A program made the position numbers and the translations under genes. From Agaricicola taiwanensis (GTDB taxonomy: Bacteria; Pseudomonadota; Alphaproteobacteria; Rhizobiales; Methylopilaceae): a DNA stretch of 64,000 nucleotides. The notes beneath the pieces were generated by a model, which saw only the letters and a program-made list of their open reading frames with translations, was not told the DNA's origin and ran no database searches. The stretch is taken from NCBI RefSeq assembly GCF_014635245.1, contig NZ_BMCP01000001.1, positions 372,001 through 436,000 on the forward strand, written 5' to 3'. Positions 20,671 through 29,830 of the stretch are shown here, piece after piece (position 1 is the stretch's first letter; each line of letters opens with the position of its first letter).

Positions 20671-21135
20671 TCAGTCTGGAGTGGGGTGTGTTGGAGCGTC
20701 ACCAACGCTTTGGATCGTTACGACGCGGGCATCGAAGGTACGGCACATGGTATCGTGGCATATCCCATTGAGCCAGACCTCGCCGCGCCCGAGCATGATC
20801 CCGCGCTGGGAGACATGGACGTCTTCCCATCGCTGTGAGGTGATAGCTGCTGCAATCTCCGGCGTGACGATGCGCTCATAGTTGGCCGCGAAGCCGGCCG
20901 GATCGGCAATCATCCGCCGCCGTCCATCGATTCGCACATTGATGGGGAAGCGCACCAGGCTGGCGACCGCCGTACGATCGCCCTTCCGCACGGCGTCCTG
21001 GAGGGTATCGAAGAGCTGACGGTATGACGCGGCATCGCCCAGCACCCGCTCAACCTGGGCATCCGGTTCATTTTCTTGCGCAAGACCAGCCGTCGCCGAT
21101 AACAAGACAACTACCAACGCAAACAGAAATTTCAT
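20671..21135 (-). CDS. Secreted protein of unknown function
   Basis: A 154-residue protein with a clear signal peptide (residues 1-20, ending GLAQ). The mature part resembles small NTF2-like folds in pattern (an early helix pair with [16 protein letters not shown], then [12 protein letters not shown]), but I do not recognise a family. It contains two cysteines (GICHDTMC) that could form a disulfide. It is encoded directly upstream of the class C beta-lactamase-like gene and probably cotranscribed with it. Confidence 0.75.
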   Translation of the reverse strand: MKFLFALVVVLLSATAGLAQENEPDAQVERVLGDAASYRQLFDTLQDAVRKGDRTAVASLVRFPINVRIDGRRRMIADPAGFAANYERIVTPEIAAAITSQRWEDVHVSQRGIMLGRGEVWLNGICHDTMCRTFDARVVTIQSVGDAPTHPTPD

Positions 21136-21337
21136 TGCAATTTGCTCCCAATTTGCAAGAGAGCGGTGATTCTCGATCAAACCATCAAAGTATAGGTGAT
21201 CGCAGCAGAAGCAATGGGCGGCAAGCTGCTGGATGCCTGAGGCCGGTCGCAGAGCCTCCGGGCGAAAAGATGGTGGTCCTCTTCCGCTTCGGGGGCGGGA
21301 AGGCTATACCGCGCGAAGCTGAAAAAGGATGTCTTTT

Positions 21338-22153
21338 ATGTCGGATATGAGGCTGGTTGTGGTCGGCGCCGGCGGGCGGATGGGGCGCGCTCTGATCCGT
21401 GCCATCGATGAGGCCCCTGGGATTACTTTGTCCGCCGCTGTCGAACGCAGCGGCAGCCCGTTTCTGGGCGAGGACGCGGGCATTCTGGCCGGGCTTTCCG
21501 CTTCAGGCATCAAACTCACGGATGACGCGCTTGCAGCCTTCGCCGCGGCCGACGGGGTGGTGGACTTCACCGCGCCTCAGGCGACGCGCGCCTTTGCGGA
21601 ACTGGCCGCACAGGCCCGCATCGTCCACGTCATCGGCACCACCGGCCTGGAGCCGGAAGACATCGCTCGTCTTGATGCGGCGGCGAACCACGCGGTCATC
21701 GTTCGGTCCGGCAACATGAGCCTCGGGGTCAACCTGCTCGGGGCTCTGACGCGCAAGGTCGCGGCCACGCTAGGTTCGGATTTCGATATCGAGATCGTGG
21801 AGATGCATCACCGCCACAAGGTTGACGCACCCTCCGGCACGGCGCTCCTTTTGGGTGATGCGGCTGCCGCCGGCCGGGAGGTTCCCCTGGCCGAGAACGC
21901 GGTGCGGGTGCGCGACGGACACACCGGCCCCCGTCCCGAGGGCGCCATCGGCTTTGCCACCCTCAGAGGCGGTTCCGTTGTTGGCGATCACACGGTGATC
22001 TTTGCCGGTGCCGGCGAGCGGGTCGAGCTTGCCCATAAAGCTGAAGATCGCGCCATCTTCGCCCGCGGCGCGGTACGCGCCGCATTGTGGGGACGTGGAA
22101 AGAAGCCTGGCCATTACTCCATGGCCGACGTTCTCGGGATCGCTGATCTCTGA
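21338..22153 (+). CDS. dapB: 4-hydroxy-tetrahydrodipicolinate reductase
   Basis: A 271-residue NAD(P)H-dependent enzyme of lysine and diaminopimelate synthesis. The nucleotide-binding loop VVGAGGRMG lies at residues 7-15, and the catalytic block [15 protein letters not shown] contains the His-His and Lys residues of the active site. The ATG at 21338 is best spaced from the AAAAGG site; another ATG nine bases upstream sits directly on it. It converges with nadE, with 13 bases between the stops. Confidence 0.98.
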   Translation: MSDMRLVVVGAGGRMGRALIRAIDEAPGITLSAAVERSGSPFLGEDAGILAGLSASGIKLTDDALAAFAAADGVVDFTAPQATRAFAELAAQARIVHVIGTTGLEPEDIARLDAAANHAVIVRSGNMSLGVNLLGALTRKVAATLGSDFDIEIVEMHHRHKVDAPSGTALLLGDAAAAGREVPLAENAVRVRDGHTGPRPEGAIGFATLRGGSVVGDHTVIFAGAGERVELAHKAEDRAIFARGAVRAALWGRGKKPGHYSMADVLGIADL

Positions 22154-22166
22154 AATATCAACCGGA

Positions 22167-23162
22167 TCAGGCAGGATCCACCAGCAGCGGCGCCTCGTGG
22201 AGATAGCGCGTTGACCGCCGCTTGGCCTCGATATCCTTCCAGATGTGCTGGACCTGATCGGCGGTGAGGCCAGCCGCCCCAGCAACCTCTTCCACGGGCG
22301 CATGGCTGTTGAGACCGAGGAGGCACAGGTCCATGACCTGCCAGGGCGCGGAGAAGTAGAACTCCTCCTGCGTCTGGGCGAGCGACCAGGTGTCGGTGGT
22401 CGGCGGCCGCCGGCGGATCTCCTCCGGCACGCCGAGATAAGCGGCGAGTTGATAGACCTGGCTCTTGTAGAGATGCGCGATGGGCTTCAGGTCGGCCGCG
22501 CCATCGCCGTTCTTCACGAAGAAGCCCTGGTCGTATTCAAGCCGATTGGGCGTGCCGGCCACGGCATAGTTCAGGCGATCGGCGTGGAAATATTCGATCT
22601 GCTTGCGGGTGCGCTGCTTCATGTTGGTGGCGGCGACCACGGCCAGATAGACATCGGCCGGCATACGCAGCTTCTGCTGCACTCCGTCCGGCGACTGCAC
22701 CACGAGGTAGCTAATGTTGAAGCCCTCGTTCTCGATCACAACCTTACAGGCCCAACTCGCGCCATACTCAGGCACAAGTCGGCGGATGGCCTCGTCCCGC
22801 CGCTGATAACACCTGGCGGCATCGAGCATGGGGCCGATGTCCTCAAGCACCGTCGGCACGCCGAACGCATCCGCCACGAGGTGGCCCAGCGTCAGGCTCT
22901 CGTCTTCAGAGTCCCGTTCCGGCATCAGGATGCCGAGCACCCGGTCCGGTCCGAACGCGCGCGCCATCAAGGCAACCGTGACGCTGGAATCGATCCCGCC
23001 TGAAAGGCCGAGGACCGCGCCGCGACGACGCAGCACCTGCCCCATTTGTCGGCGCACCGTGCTGACGATGCGCTCCACCTCCGCCTCGGCGTCGAGAAGC
23101 AGCGCGTCGGCGGTGAAGACGGGAGTGGCCCGGGAGGGAGCTGTGCTGGCGTTCATGGTCAT
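22167..23162 (-). CDS. nadE: NAD synthetase-type amidase (NadE-like), cluster-associated
   Basis: A 331-residue single-domain PP-loop ATPase with the motif LGLSGGIDSSV (SGGIDSS at residues 54-60) and the NadE-like second half (ATNMKQRTRK, GTPNRLEYDQGFF, KNGDGAADLKPIAHLYKSQVY). NadE activates the carboxyl of nicotinate adenine dinucleotide with ATP and amidates it with ammonia. There is no glutaminase domain. The ATG overlaps the stop of the acyl-ligase gene (ATGA), so it is the last gene of the biosynthetic cluster. It may be the cell's NAD synthetase or a paralogue that amidates a pathway intermediate; sequence alone does not decide. Confidence 0.85.
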   Translation of the reverse strand: MTMNASTAPSRATPVFTADALLLDAEAEVERIVSTVRRQMGQVLRRRGAVLGLSGGIDSSVTVALMARAFGPDRVLGILMPERDSEDESLTLGHLVADAFGVPTVLEDIGPMLDAARCYQRRDEAIRRLVPEYGASWACKVVIENEGFNISYLVVQSPDGVQQKLRMPADVYLAVVAATNMKQRTRKQIEYFHADRLNYAVAGTPNRLEYDQGFFVKNGDGAADLKPIAHLYKSQVYQLAAYLGVPEEIRRRPPTTDTWSLAQTQEEFYFSAPWQVMDLCLLGLNSHAPVEEVAGAAGLTADQVQHIWKDIEAKRRSTRYLHEAPLLVDPA

Positions 23163-24733
23163 TCCGCTGCTTCGGTCATGCCGCAAAGACTGAGTTCGGC
23201 TACCAGCCGGCGGCTGATCTTGCCGGTGTCGGTTTTAGGAAGCTCGTCATGGAAGTCGAACTGCCGGGGAACCATGAAATCCTCGAGGTTCCTGACACAG
23301 TGGCGGGCGATATCGGCCTCGGTCAATCCGGCGCCAGGCTCCAGTGCGATGACGGCGCGCAGGGCCTCACCGAGGATGGGATCGGGCACGCCGATGACGG
23401 CGGCCTCTCGAACACCGGCAAGTGCGTAGAGCACATTCTCCACTTCCTTGGGACTGACCTTCTCGCCCTTGGTTTTGATGATGTCGTCCTTGCGGCCGAC
23501 GAAATAGAGAAAACCGTCGGCATCGGTGCGGAAGAGGTCGCCGGTATGGAGCACCTTTTCCCAAGGGAAGGGGCCTGACCGCAGCGCCTTGGCGGTGGCC
23601 TCCTCATTCTCCCAATAGCCCTTCATGACGTGAGGACCCCGGATCACGAGCTCGCCCACCACGTTCGGCCCGACCCTCCGGCCGGTCTCATCGACCACAT
23701 AGGCTTCGGTGCCGGGAATCGCGATGCCAACCGATCCCGCCCGGCGATCAAGCTCGGCCGGCGGCAGATAGGTGCAGCGCTTGCACTCGGTGAGACCATA
23801 CATGGAATAGACGGTCGCGGAGGGGAACAGCTGACGCAGCCGATCGATATGAGCAGGCGGCAGGGCGGCGGCGGTGTTGGTGATGTAGCGCAGCGTCGGG
23901 TAGTCGCCCGGCTTCAGATCCCGCATCTGCAGCACGATGGCCGCCATGGTTGGCACCAGCGGCAGGCCCGTGACCTTTTCCTCCGCCACGCGCTTGAAAA
24001 TGGCGGCGGGGAAGGTAAAGGATTTCTCCAGGACCAGCGTCGCGCCCAGCTTCATCGCCATGAGCACCTGGTAGAGCCCATAATCAAAGGAAATAGGCAG
24101 CGCGTTGAGGATGATGTCGTCGGCCGTGTTTTCCAGATAGGTGGTGATGGAACTTGCCGCGGCCACCACGTTCTGGTGGGTCATCATCACGCCCTTGGGA
24201 AAGCCGGTTGAGCCGGAGGTATAGACCAGCATTGCAAGGTCGATTTCGATGCCGGCGAAACGCTTGGGCCGGTCGCCGTACTCGCCTGACGTCATCGCCT
24301 CGAAGCGTTCGGCCCCCGCGGGGCAGGTCCCCTCGGGGGCATTGGCAACCACGGTGATGGTGACGGAGGGCGTTGCCGACGCGGCCTCCTGTGCGACCGG
24401 GGCAAGCCGATGCTGCGTGATGAGGGTCGAAGCACGGCAGTTGCCGAGGATGTAACCCAGCTTGTCCGCCTTGGTGGAGGCGTTGACGGGGCTGAAAACA
24501 CCCCCCGCCTTCAAGACGCCAAAAATGGCGACCACGGCCTCCCAGGCATTGTCCATGAAGATGACGGCGCGGTCGCCGCGTTGAAAGCCGAGCGCGATGA
24601 GGCCGGCGGCAAACCGCCCTGTCTCGCGGTCGAGCTCGGCAAAGCTGATCCGCCGCCCACCCGCGACCAGAGCCGTCTTGGCCGGATGCCGCGCAGCGCT
24701 GTCTTCCAGGAACCGTTCGACCCGCATGGCCAT
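23159..24733 (-). CDS. AMP-forming acyl-CoA/acyl-ACP ligase
   Basis: A 524-residue adenylate-forming enzyme of the ANL superfamily. It has the P-loop-like YTSGSTGFPKG at residues 171-181, the A5 motif YSMYGLTECKR, the hinge region FLYFVGRKDDIIKTKGEKVSPKEVE and the C-terminal catalytic Lys505 in KTDTGKISRR. It would activate a carboxylic acid as an acyl-adenylate and load it on CoA or on a carrier protein. An acyl carrier protein gene lies 15 bases upstream, so that is the likely acceptor. Two possible ATG starts (24733, 24727) follow a GAGGAAAG site. Confidence 0.92.
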   Translation of the reverse strand: MAMRVERFLEDSAARHPAKTALVAGGRRISFAELDRETGRFAAGLIALGFQRGDRAVIFMDNAWEAVVAIFGVLKAGGVFSPVNASTKADKLGYILGNCRASTLITQHRLAPVAQEAASATPSVTITVVANAPEGTCPAGAERFEAMTSGEYGDRPKRFAGIEIDLAMLVYTSGSTGFPKGVMMTHQNVVAAASSITTYLENTADDIILNALPISFDYGLYQVLMAMKLGATLVLEKSFTFPAAIFKRVAEEKVTGLPLVPTMAAIVLQMRDLKPGDYPTLRYITNTAAALPPAHIDRLRQLFPSATVYSMYGLTECKRCTYLPPAELDRRAGSVGIAIPGTEAYVVDETGRRVGPNVVGELVIRGPHVMKGYWENEEATAKALRSGPFPWEKVLHTGDLFRTDADGFLYFVGRKDDIIKTKGEKVSPKEVENVLYALAGVREAAVIGVPDPILGEALRAVIALEPGAGLTEADIARHCVRNLEDFMVPRQFDFHDELPKTDTGKISRRLVAELSLCGMTEAAE

Positions 24734-24748
24734 CTTTCCTCGTTACGA

Positions 24749-25018
24749 TCAGGCGACGGAGGCGATGCTGGCCTGCTTGAAGCGCACGAAGGCGCTGATG
24801 CTGGCGATGCTGTCGAGGTTCTCCGGAACAATGTCGGCGTCGGCGATATGGATGCCGAAGTCGCTTTCCAGGAACGACACCAGCTCAAGCACGCCGGTGG
24901 AGTCGATGACACCGGCTTCGATCAGCGAGGCATCATTGGCGAAGGCGTCGAGGTTGTCGGCGAACAGGAAGTTGTCCTGGATGAAGGCGCGGATGCGGCT
25001 TTCGGTGCTGTCGGTCAT
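24749..25018 (-). CDS. Acyl carrier protein
   Basis: An 89-residue four-helix carrier protein. The phosphopantetheine attachment site is Ser40 in GVIDSTGVLEL, and the downstream acidic helix (LVSFLESDFGIHI) is the usual partner-docking surface. It is distinct from fatty-acid AcpP in its N-terminus (MTDSTESRIRAFIQDNFLF). The start at 25018 is preceded by a GGAA site. It sits between the asparagine-synthetase-like gene and the acyl ligase, so it very likely carries the acyl group made by this cluster. Confidence 0.93.
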   Translation of the reverse strand: MTDSTESRIRAFIQDNFLFADNLDAFANDASLIEAGVIDSTGVLELVSFLESDFGIHIADADIVPENLDSIASISAFVRFKQASIASVA

Positions 25019-25038
25019 TGTGGCGTTCCTTCCGAAGG

Positions 25039-26988
25039 TCAGGCGATCTTGCGAGCGGGCGGTTGGGCCGCTTGTTTCGTGAACATGTCGTGCCAGAGCT
25101 GAGTGGAGACGATCCCCACCAGAGCGGCGTTGTCTTTGAAGCCCAGGGGGCGGCCTGAATTGCACTTGGTCATCAGTTTTTCGACCGCGCGGGGCTCGAA
25201 CAGGCCGGCGTCACGGACGCGATCGGTGGCGAGCGTGTCGCTCACCCAGGCTGGCGCATCAGGACCGGAGAAGGACGGCGCATCGGGGGCGCGGTAGGGC
25301 TGCTTGATGCGGTTTGCAATCGTCTTTGGCAGAAGGTCCTGGAAGGCATCGCGCAGGATGTGCTTCTCCCGAAGCGCGCGCATTTTGAACCTGGGCGGAA
25401 TTCGCGCGGCAAACTCCACCACGCGATGGTCGAGGAAGGGAAAGCGGCCTTCCACGGCGTTGGCCATGGCCGCGCGATCACCCTGGCTCGACAGGATGTA
25501 TCCGGGCAGCAGCAGTCCGGCCTCCAGATACTGCGCCTGCGACAGCGGATGCCAGCGCGGGAAATCGGCCGGCAGGCGGTCGCGCAGGTCCGCCAGCGCA
25601 TCATATCCGCCAAGTTCGGCTTTGAGGGCGCCGGAGAAGAACATCTTCGCCGATGCCGTGTTGCGGAAGCGCGGCAGATGAGAGAACAGCGGGTCGGTCT
25701 CGTCGCCGGGGCGTGCACCGAAGAAGCTCTCCAGATATGTCTGGCTCTGTCCGGCCAGACGCGGCAGGTAGGGATAGAGCTTCCTTAGCAGCAGAGGCCT
25801 GCGCGACGACTGCGGCTGTGCCGCTATGAAGCGGCGGATCTTCGCTTCCTTGAAGATATCATAGCCGGCAAACAACTCGTCCGCACCTTCGCCGGTGAGG
25901 ACAACCTTAAAGTGCTCATCGCGCACCAGTGCCGAAAGCCGGTGCAGTGGGGCCGGCGCTGTGCGCAGGATCGGCCGCTCGGCCGCCTTTATCACCTGAG
26001 GGAAAAGTGCGCCGATATCGGCGGGCGTGGTGGCAACGGCCGAATGCGCCGTGCCGAGGGCAGCCACCATCTCGTTCTGAAACGCCGTCTCGTCGAATTC
26101 GGCATTGTCGAAGGTGACGGAAAACGTCCGCAGCCGGTCCGAGCGGATGTGTTTGACAGCAGCCGTGATGATGGATGAGTCCAGCCCACCCGAGAGGTAG
26201 GCGCCGACAGGAACATCGGAGCGCAACCGAAGCTCTGTCGCGTCGAGAAGGAGCGCACGCAACTCTTCCCGAATCTCAGGTTCCGAACGACGATCTTCCT
26301 CCTCCTCGCCGCTGCGGGGATAGGTCAGGCGCCAGTAGGGTTCACAGACCAGCCGGTCGCTTTCGGCGATCAATCGGTGGCCGGGCTCGAGCTCCTCGAT
26401 GCCCTTGAAGCCGGTGCGCGGCGCGAGAGGACACCAGAAGGTGAAGATCTGATCGAGGGCGATGGGATCGATCTCGGCGGTGATGCCGGGCACAGTCAGA
26501 AGTGCCTTGATCTCCGAGGCGAAATAGATGCAGCGGCCCTGGCGCGTGAAGAAGAACGGACGCACGCCCATGCGGTCGCGGGAGGCGAAGAGCCGGCGCT
26601 GGCGCGCATCATGGAGCGCGAAGGCGAAATCGCCGTTGAAGCGGGAGACGCAGTCCACGTCCCATTGTCGATAGGCGTGCAGAATGACCTCGGTGTCCGA
26701 AGCGGTTCGGAATATATGTCCGTGGCGCTCCAGTTCGGTTTTCAGCTCGACGTAGTTGAAGATCTCCCCATTGAAGGTGATCGACAGCTCATCATCGGCC
26801 GTGCGCATGGGCTGTTGCCCCGAGGCGATGTCGATGATCGACAGGCGTGCATGAGCAAGGCCGGCGGTCTCCTTGATATGGATGCCGCTGGCGTCAGGGC
26901 CACGGTGCCTGACAGCGCCGATCATATCCGCAAGCACGGCCGCGGCCCCGTTGGGTGGCTGCCCAAAAAATCCCGCAATCCCGCACAT
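25039..26988 (-). CDS. asnB: Class II glutamine amidotransferase / asparagine synthetase (AsnB family)
   Basis: A 649-residue two-domain enzyme. The N-terminal glutaminase begins with the catalytic Cys2 (MCGIAGFFG) and has RHRGPDASG and the NGEIFNY motif. The C-terminal synthetase has the PP-loop YLSGGLDSSII (residues 264-274). It uses glutamine-derived ammonia to amidate an activated carboxylate. The position beside an ACP, an acyl ligase and a flippase resembles AsnB paralogues of polysaccharide and exosortase-type loci, so the substrate may not be aspartate. The AT-rich upstream spacer suggests that a promoter starts here. Confidence 0.93.
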   Translation of the reverse strand: MCGIAGFFGQPPNGAAAVLADMIGAVRHRGPDASGIHIKETAGLAHARLSIIDIASGQQPMRTADDELSITFNGEIFNYVELKTELERHGHIFRTASDTEVILHAYRQWDVDCVSRFNGDFAFALHDARQRRLFASRDRMGVRPFFFTRQGRCIYFASEIKALLTVPGITAEIDPIALDQIFTFWCPLAPRTGFKGIEELEPGHRLIAESDRLVCEPYWRLTYPRSGEEEEDRRSEPEIREELRALLLDATELRLRSDVPVGAYLSGGLDSSIITAAVKHIRSDRLRTFSVTFDNAEFDETAFQNEMVAALGTAHSAVATTPADIGALFPQVIKAAERPILRTAPAPLHRLSALVRDEHFKVVLTGEGADELFAGYDIFKEAKIRRFIAAQPQSSRRPLLLRKLYPYLPRLAGQSQTYLESFFGARPGDETDPLFSHLPRFRNTASAKMFFSGALKAELGGYDALADLRDRLPADFPRWHPLSQAQYLEAGLLLPGYILSSQGDRAAMANAVEGRFPFLDHRVVEFAARIPPRFKMRALREKHILRDAFQDLLPKTIANRIKQPYRAPDAPSFSGPDAPAWVSDTLATDRVRDAGLFEPRAVEKLMTKCNSGRPLGFKDNAALVGIVSTQLWHDMFTKQAAQPPARKIA

Positions 26989-27055
26989 TTTTCCCCCGGT
27001 ATGCCGTGCTTCAACCGGCCATAATCAGATTAATGGTCGTTGAAACAAATATAAT

Positions 27056-27092
27056 AAAAAAACACCGTCCGGTTTAGTAAAGTAAATACCGG
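27056..27092 (-). terminator. Terminator-like hairpin after the first GNAT gene
   Basis: On the minus strand a stem made of CCGG-TA-TTTA pairing with TAAA-CCGG is followed, five bases later, by seven T residues. It lies 15 bases after the GNAT stop codon. The stem is imperfect (2-base bulge), so strength is uncertain. It separates the flippase-GNAT unit from asnB, whose promoter would lie in the AT-rich bases 26989-27055. Confidence 0.5.
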
Positions 27093-27106
27093 TAAATAGG
27101 TTAACG

Positions 27107-28234
27107 TTATTGCTTAACAGCGGGAGGGAATGAGTGGCCGATCAACTGCATCCAGGTCTCGCCGGCAACTCCCGTGACGAAGGCATCTCCTGATAGCAGT
27201 GGCGACAGAAGATCCGGCCGTGTGGTGTGCACGATGGTGGAGGCGCGCTGGGAGAAGAAGCACTGATGGAGCCCCAGCGCCGTCATGTTCGCGGGTTCAG
27301 CCCGGCCTTTGACAGCCACGGCGCCACGAGCGCGCGCGTCTTCAATCAGCCGGGTTGCCGTTTCCATCATATGCTTCGGCTCGGCCAGCAACTGCCGCAC
27401 ATAGGCGAAGCGGCCCGCATAGACGTGGTAGATGTAGAGACCGACAGGCACACCGCGATGTGTGACGGCGCGAGCGACATAATCGCCATATCCGCGCTTG
27501 ACCGAACCATGCTCGATCCTGCGTGCCAATGCGGCTCCGTCGAACGCGGGCCGCATGGTCCGGCCGGCCGTCAGCCGCAGGATCAGGTCGGCAGTCTCAT
27601 CCGCGCCGATATCGGCCTCGCCGTAGGCCGCGTCCAGGGTAACGGACGCCTGGCGCAGCGGCGCCGCCAGCAGGTCGATGGCGTGGGCGAAAGGTCTCGC
27701 CACATGCGCGATGGCATAACGGCGCCGCGCGACGTCCAGTGCAAAGCGCGCGGGATGGAGGATCTTGATGTAATCCAGGCTGTAGCCCGGCACGGAGCGG
27801 CTGCCGATCGTGTCCCACATGCGTCGTGACACCGCATTGGCCGTCTCGCTCAGCACTATGTCGTAGCCGCCCGTGGCAACCGCCCGCACCAGCCGCGCAC
27901 CCGTCAACGGGTTGCTTCGCGGGTCCTCCACCATCAGCGAACCCACCATGGCAACGCGAACGCTCTGCTCGCCCACGTGGAAGAGGGTCGGCACCACACC
28001 GACGAAGCCCGTGATGCGTCCGGCTTCGGCAAACACCAGCGAGCCGTTGGCAAGGCTGCCGTAGGTCGTCGTCAGGAAGATGTCCTGAAAGCAGCGGGCG
28101 AGGGCATCGATGTTGACGTGGCGCTCGCGCATGAAGACACGCCGGAACAGACCTGCCACGTCACTGGCGTCGGCCGGCGCGAACGGGCGGATGCCGGAGA
28201 GAGCCATCGCAGGTATCGGGTCACTGGTCACCAT
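27107..28234 (-). CDS. Double-domain GNAT-like acyltransferase, copy 1
   Basis: A 375-residue protein. Residues 10-140 look like a GNAT acetyltransferase (IRPFAPADASDVAGLFRRVF, then GRITGFVGVVPTLF and the NPLTGARLVRA helix). The C-terminal half has a second GNAT-like sheet (GLYIYHVYAGRFAYVRQLL). It is a paralogue of the protein at 29831-30931, sharing SETAN/SEPIN, the MW pair and the C-terminal GETW motif. The ATG at 28234 follows the flippase stop by five bases; a GTG overlapping that stop is an alternative. It probably acylates an amine or hydroxyl of the cluster product, using acyl-CoA or acyl-ACP. Confidence 0.8.
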   Translation of the reverse strand: MVTSDPIPAMALSGIRPFAPADASDVAGLFRRVFMRERHVNIDALARCFQDIFLTTTYGSLANGSLVFAEAGRITGFVGVVPTLFHVGEQSVRVAMVGSLMVEDPRSNPLTGARLVRAVATGGYDIVLSETANAVSRRMWDTIGSRSVPGYSLDYIKILHPARFALDVARRRYAIAHVARPFAHAIDLLAAPLRQASVTLDAAYGEADIGADETADLILRLTAGRTMRPAFDGAALARRIEHGSVKRGYGDYVARAVTHRGVPVGLYIYHVYAGRFAYVRQLLAEPKHMMETATRLIEDARARGAVAVKGRAEPANMTALGLHQCFFSQRASTIVHTTRPDLLSPLLSGDAFVTGVAGETWMQLIGHSFPPAVKQ

Positions 28235-28239
28235 GGGCC

Positions 28240-29628
28240 TCACGGTATCGCCCCATAGCCGGGTTTCGCCACGCCGGCGCCGCCCACGATGAAGGCGTGG
28301 AGACCGAGCCGGCGCCGAACCGTCCGATAGAGCATGAGGGCTTCCACACCCGTGCCGATGGTCACGGCAAACGCGGCCCCGGTGAGGCCGTAAAGCGGGA
28401 TCAGCATGAGGCTCGCGCCAAGGTTCGCCACGAAAGCTGCAGCATAGACGCGTGCGACAGCGCGCTGCTCGCCCAGCATGGTCAAGACCCGCTCCGCCGG
28501 TCCCACCGACGCCCGGCACAGGAAGGCAAGGGCAAGGATCGGCAGAAGACTGTAGCCCGCCGTGAAATCTGGGCCGAACAGAGCGAGGATGAACCGCCCC
28601 AGCAGCAGGATCACCGCCATCAGCGCGGCGGTGCTCCAGAAGGTCGCCTTTACCGCCTGCGCCAGAAGCTGTTCCAGCCCGGCCCGGTCGCCGGCCACCT
28701 GCCGCTCCACGAATCTGTGGCCCATGACGGCAGCGATGGCGAAGCCGATGAAGCTCGTGATGCCGACCACCTTGAGAGCGGCATAATAGATCGCGACATC
28801 CGCGGGCTCGGCATAGATGTTGAGGACAATGATATCCGCATAGGTGAACAGGCTGACGCAGCAGATCGAGGCGAAGATCTGCAGCGAGACCGACAGCCAG
28901 GATCTGAACCGGTAGTCGCGGGGACCCGGCCCCACGGCGGCGCGCAGGTGCCGCCCCAGCAGCACAAGCTGAATGCTCGCAAGAGCCCAGGTCGCGATCA
29001 CGGCGGCAGTGACACCCGTCACGGCATCGGTGGTGAAGCCCATGAGATGTGCGCCGCCCACCAGCAGCACCAGCATGATGGGCCGGCCGATCAGGGGCGG
29101 CACGAGGCCAAGATTGACCCGGTCGAACGAGCGGGCGATGCCGTCCATCACATTGACCACCGCATAGGCCGGCAGGGCAAAGGCCGCGATGGTGATGACG
29201 CGGGGGTCGATGTTGGAAAGCCAGGGCGCCGCCAGATGCGCCAGTGCGATCAGAACCAGCATGGCTGCCGTGGCGGCGGCGAAGGTGAAGAGCCGGCTCG
29301 ACAGCAGAAACCCTCTTAAGGCCGCTGCTTCGCCGTGGTGGCGTGCCTCCGGAATGACGCGCTGCGCGGTCATGACGAAGCCGAGCGGCATCAGATCGCC
29401 GACCATGACGATGATGGTCCAGGCGAAGATGTAGACACCGAACTCATGGCTCCCCATCCAGCGCGCCAGGAGGATCTGGGTGACGAGCAGCATGGCCGCG
29501 CTGGTGACGCGCACCATGAAAGCCATGCCGGCCGTCAGCCATGCCCTGCGGCCCTCGTCCTGCCGCATCAGCCGGGCAGCCAAGGCCTTCAGGTCCTGGC
29601 GGGACGAGATGGAGGGAAACTTCGGCAC
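28240..29628 (-). CDS. MOP-superfamily oligosaccharide/lipid flippase (Wzx-like)
   Basis: A 462-residue membrane protein with about 12-14 hydrophobic helices, of the polysaccharide-export (Wzx/MurJ-like) branch of the MOP superfamily. The N-terminal ARWMGSHEFGVYIFAWTIIV and the mid-protein FGPDFTAGYSLLPILALAF are typical. I chose the GTG at 29628 because GAGG stands six bases upstream; the frame also opens at a TTG at 29700 without a site. It is the first gene of the minus-strand unit, and would move a lipid-linked unit across the inner membrane. Substrate unknown. Confidence 0.88.
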   Translation of the reverse strand: MPKFPSISSRQDLKALAARLMRQDEGRRAWLTAGMAFMVRVTSAAMLLVTQILLARWMGSHEFGVYIFAWTIIVMVGDLMPLGFVMTAQRVIPEARHHGEAAALRGFLLSSRLFTFAAATAAMLVLIALAHLAAPWLSNIDPRVITIAAFALPAYAVVNVMDGIARSFDRVNLGLVPPLIGRPIMLVLLVGGAHLMGFTTDAVTGVTAAVIATWALASIQLVLLGRHLRAAVGPGPRDYRFRSWLSVSLQIFASICCVSLFTYADIIVLNIYAEPADVAIYYAALKVVGITSFIGFAIAAVMGHRFVERQVAGDRAGLEQLLAQAVKATFWSTAALMAVILLLGRFILALFGPDFTAGYSLLPILALAFLCRASVGPAERVLTMLGEQRAVARVYAAAFVANLGASLMLIPLYGLTGAAFAVTIGTGVEALMLYRTVRRRLGLHAFIVGGAGVAKPGYGAIP

Positions 29629-29704
29629 GAACGTCCTCTTGCCCAATCCATCGCACGAGGGTGCGACGGCGTGCCGCTCGTTCTGCGCGTGGAGGCGCAA
29701 AGAT

Positions 29705-29723
29705 ACCGTTAAACGGGAACGGT
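29705..29723. promoter_or_regulatory. Operator-like inverted repeat in the divergent spacer
   Basis: ACCGTT-N7-AACGGT, a perfect 6-base inverted repeat, lies between the flippase gene and the divergent second GNAT gene. A GC palindrome (GGCGCG-N6-CGCGCC, 29725-29742) follows. The position would let one regulator control both directions. The binding factor is not known. Confidence 0.35.
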
Positions 29724-29830
29724 CGGCGCGGCGTTGCGCGCCATTAATTCAATGTTGTCACACCCCTCGTATGAGAGTGATCCCGCGGCTGGTCCCGCGG
29801 CGCTTTCTGACGTCCATGCGAGGCGCGACG

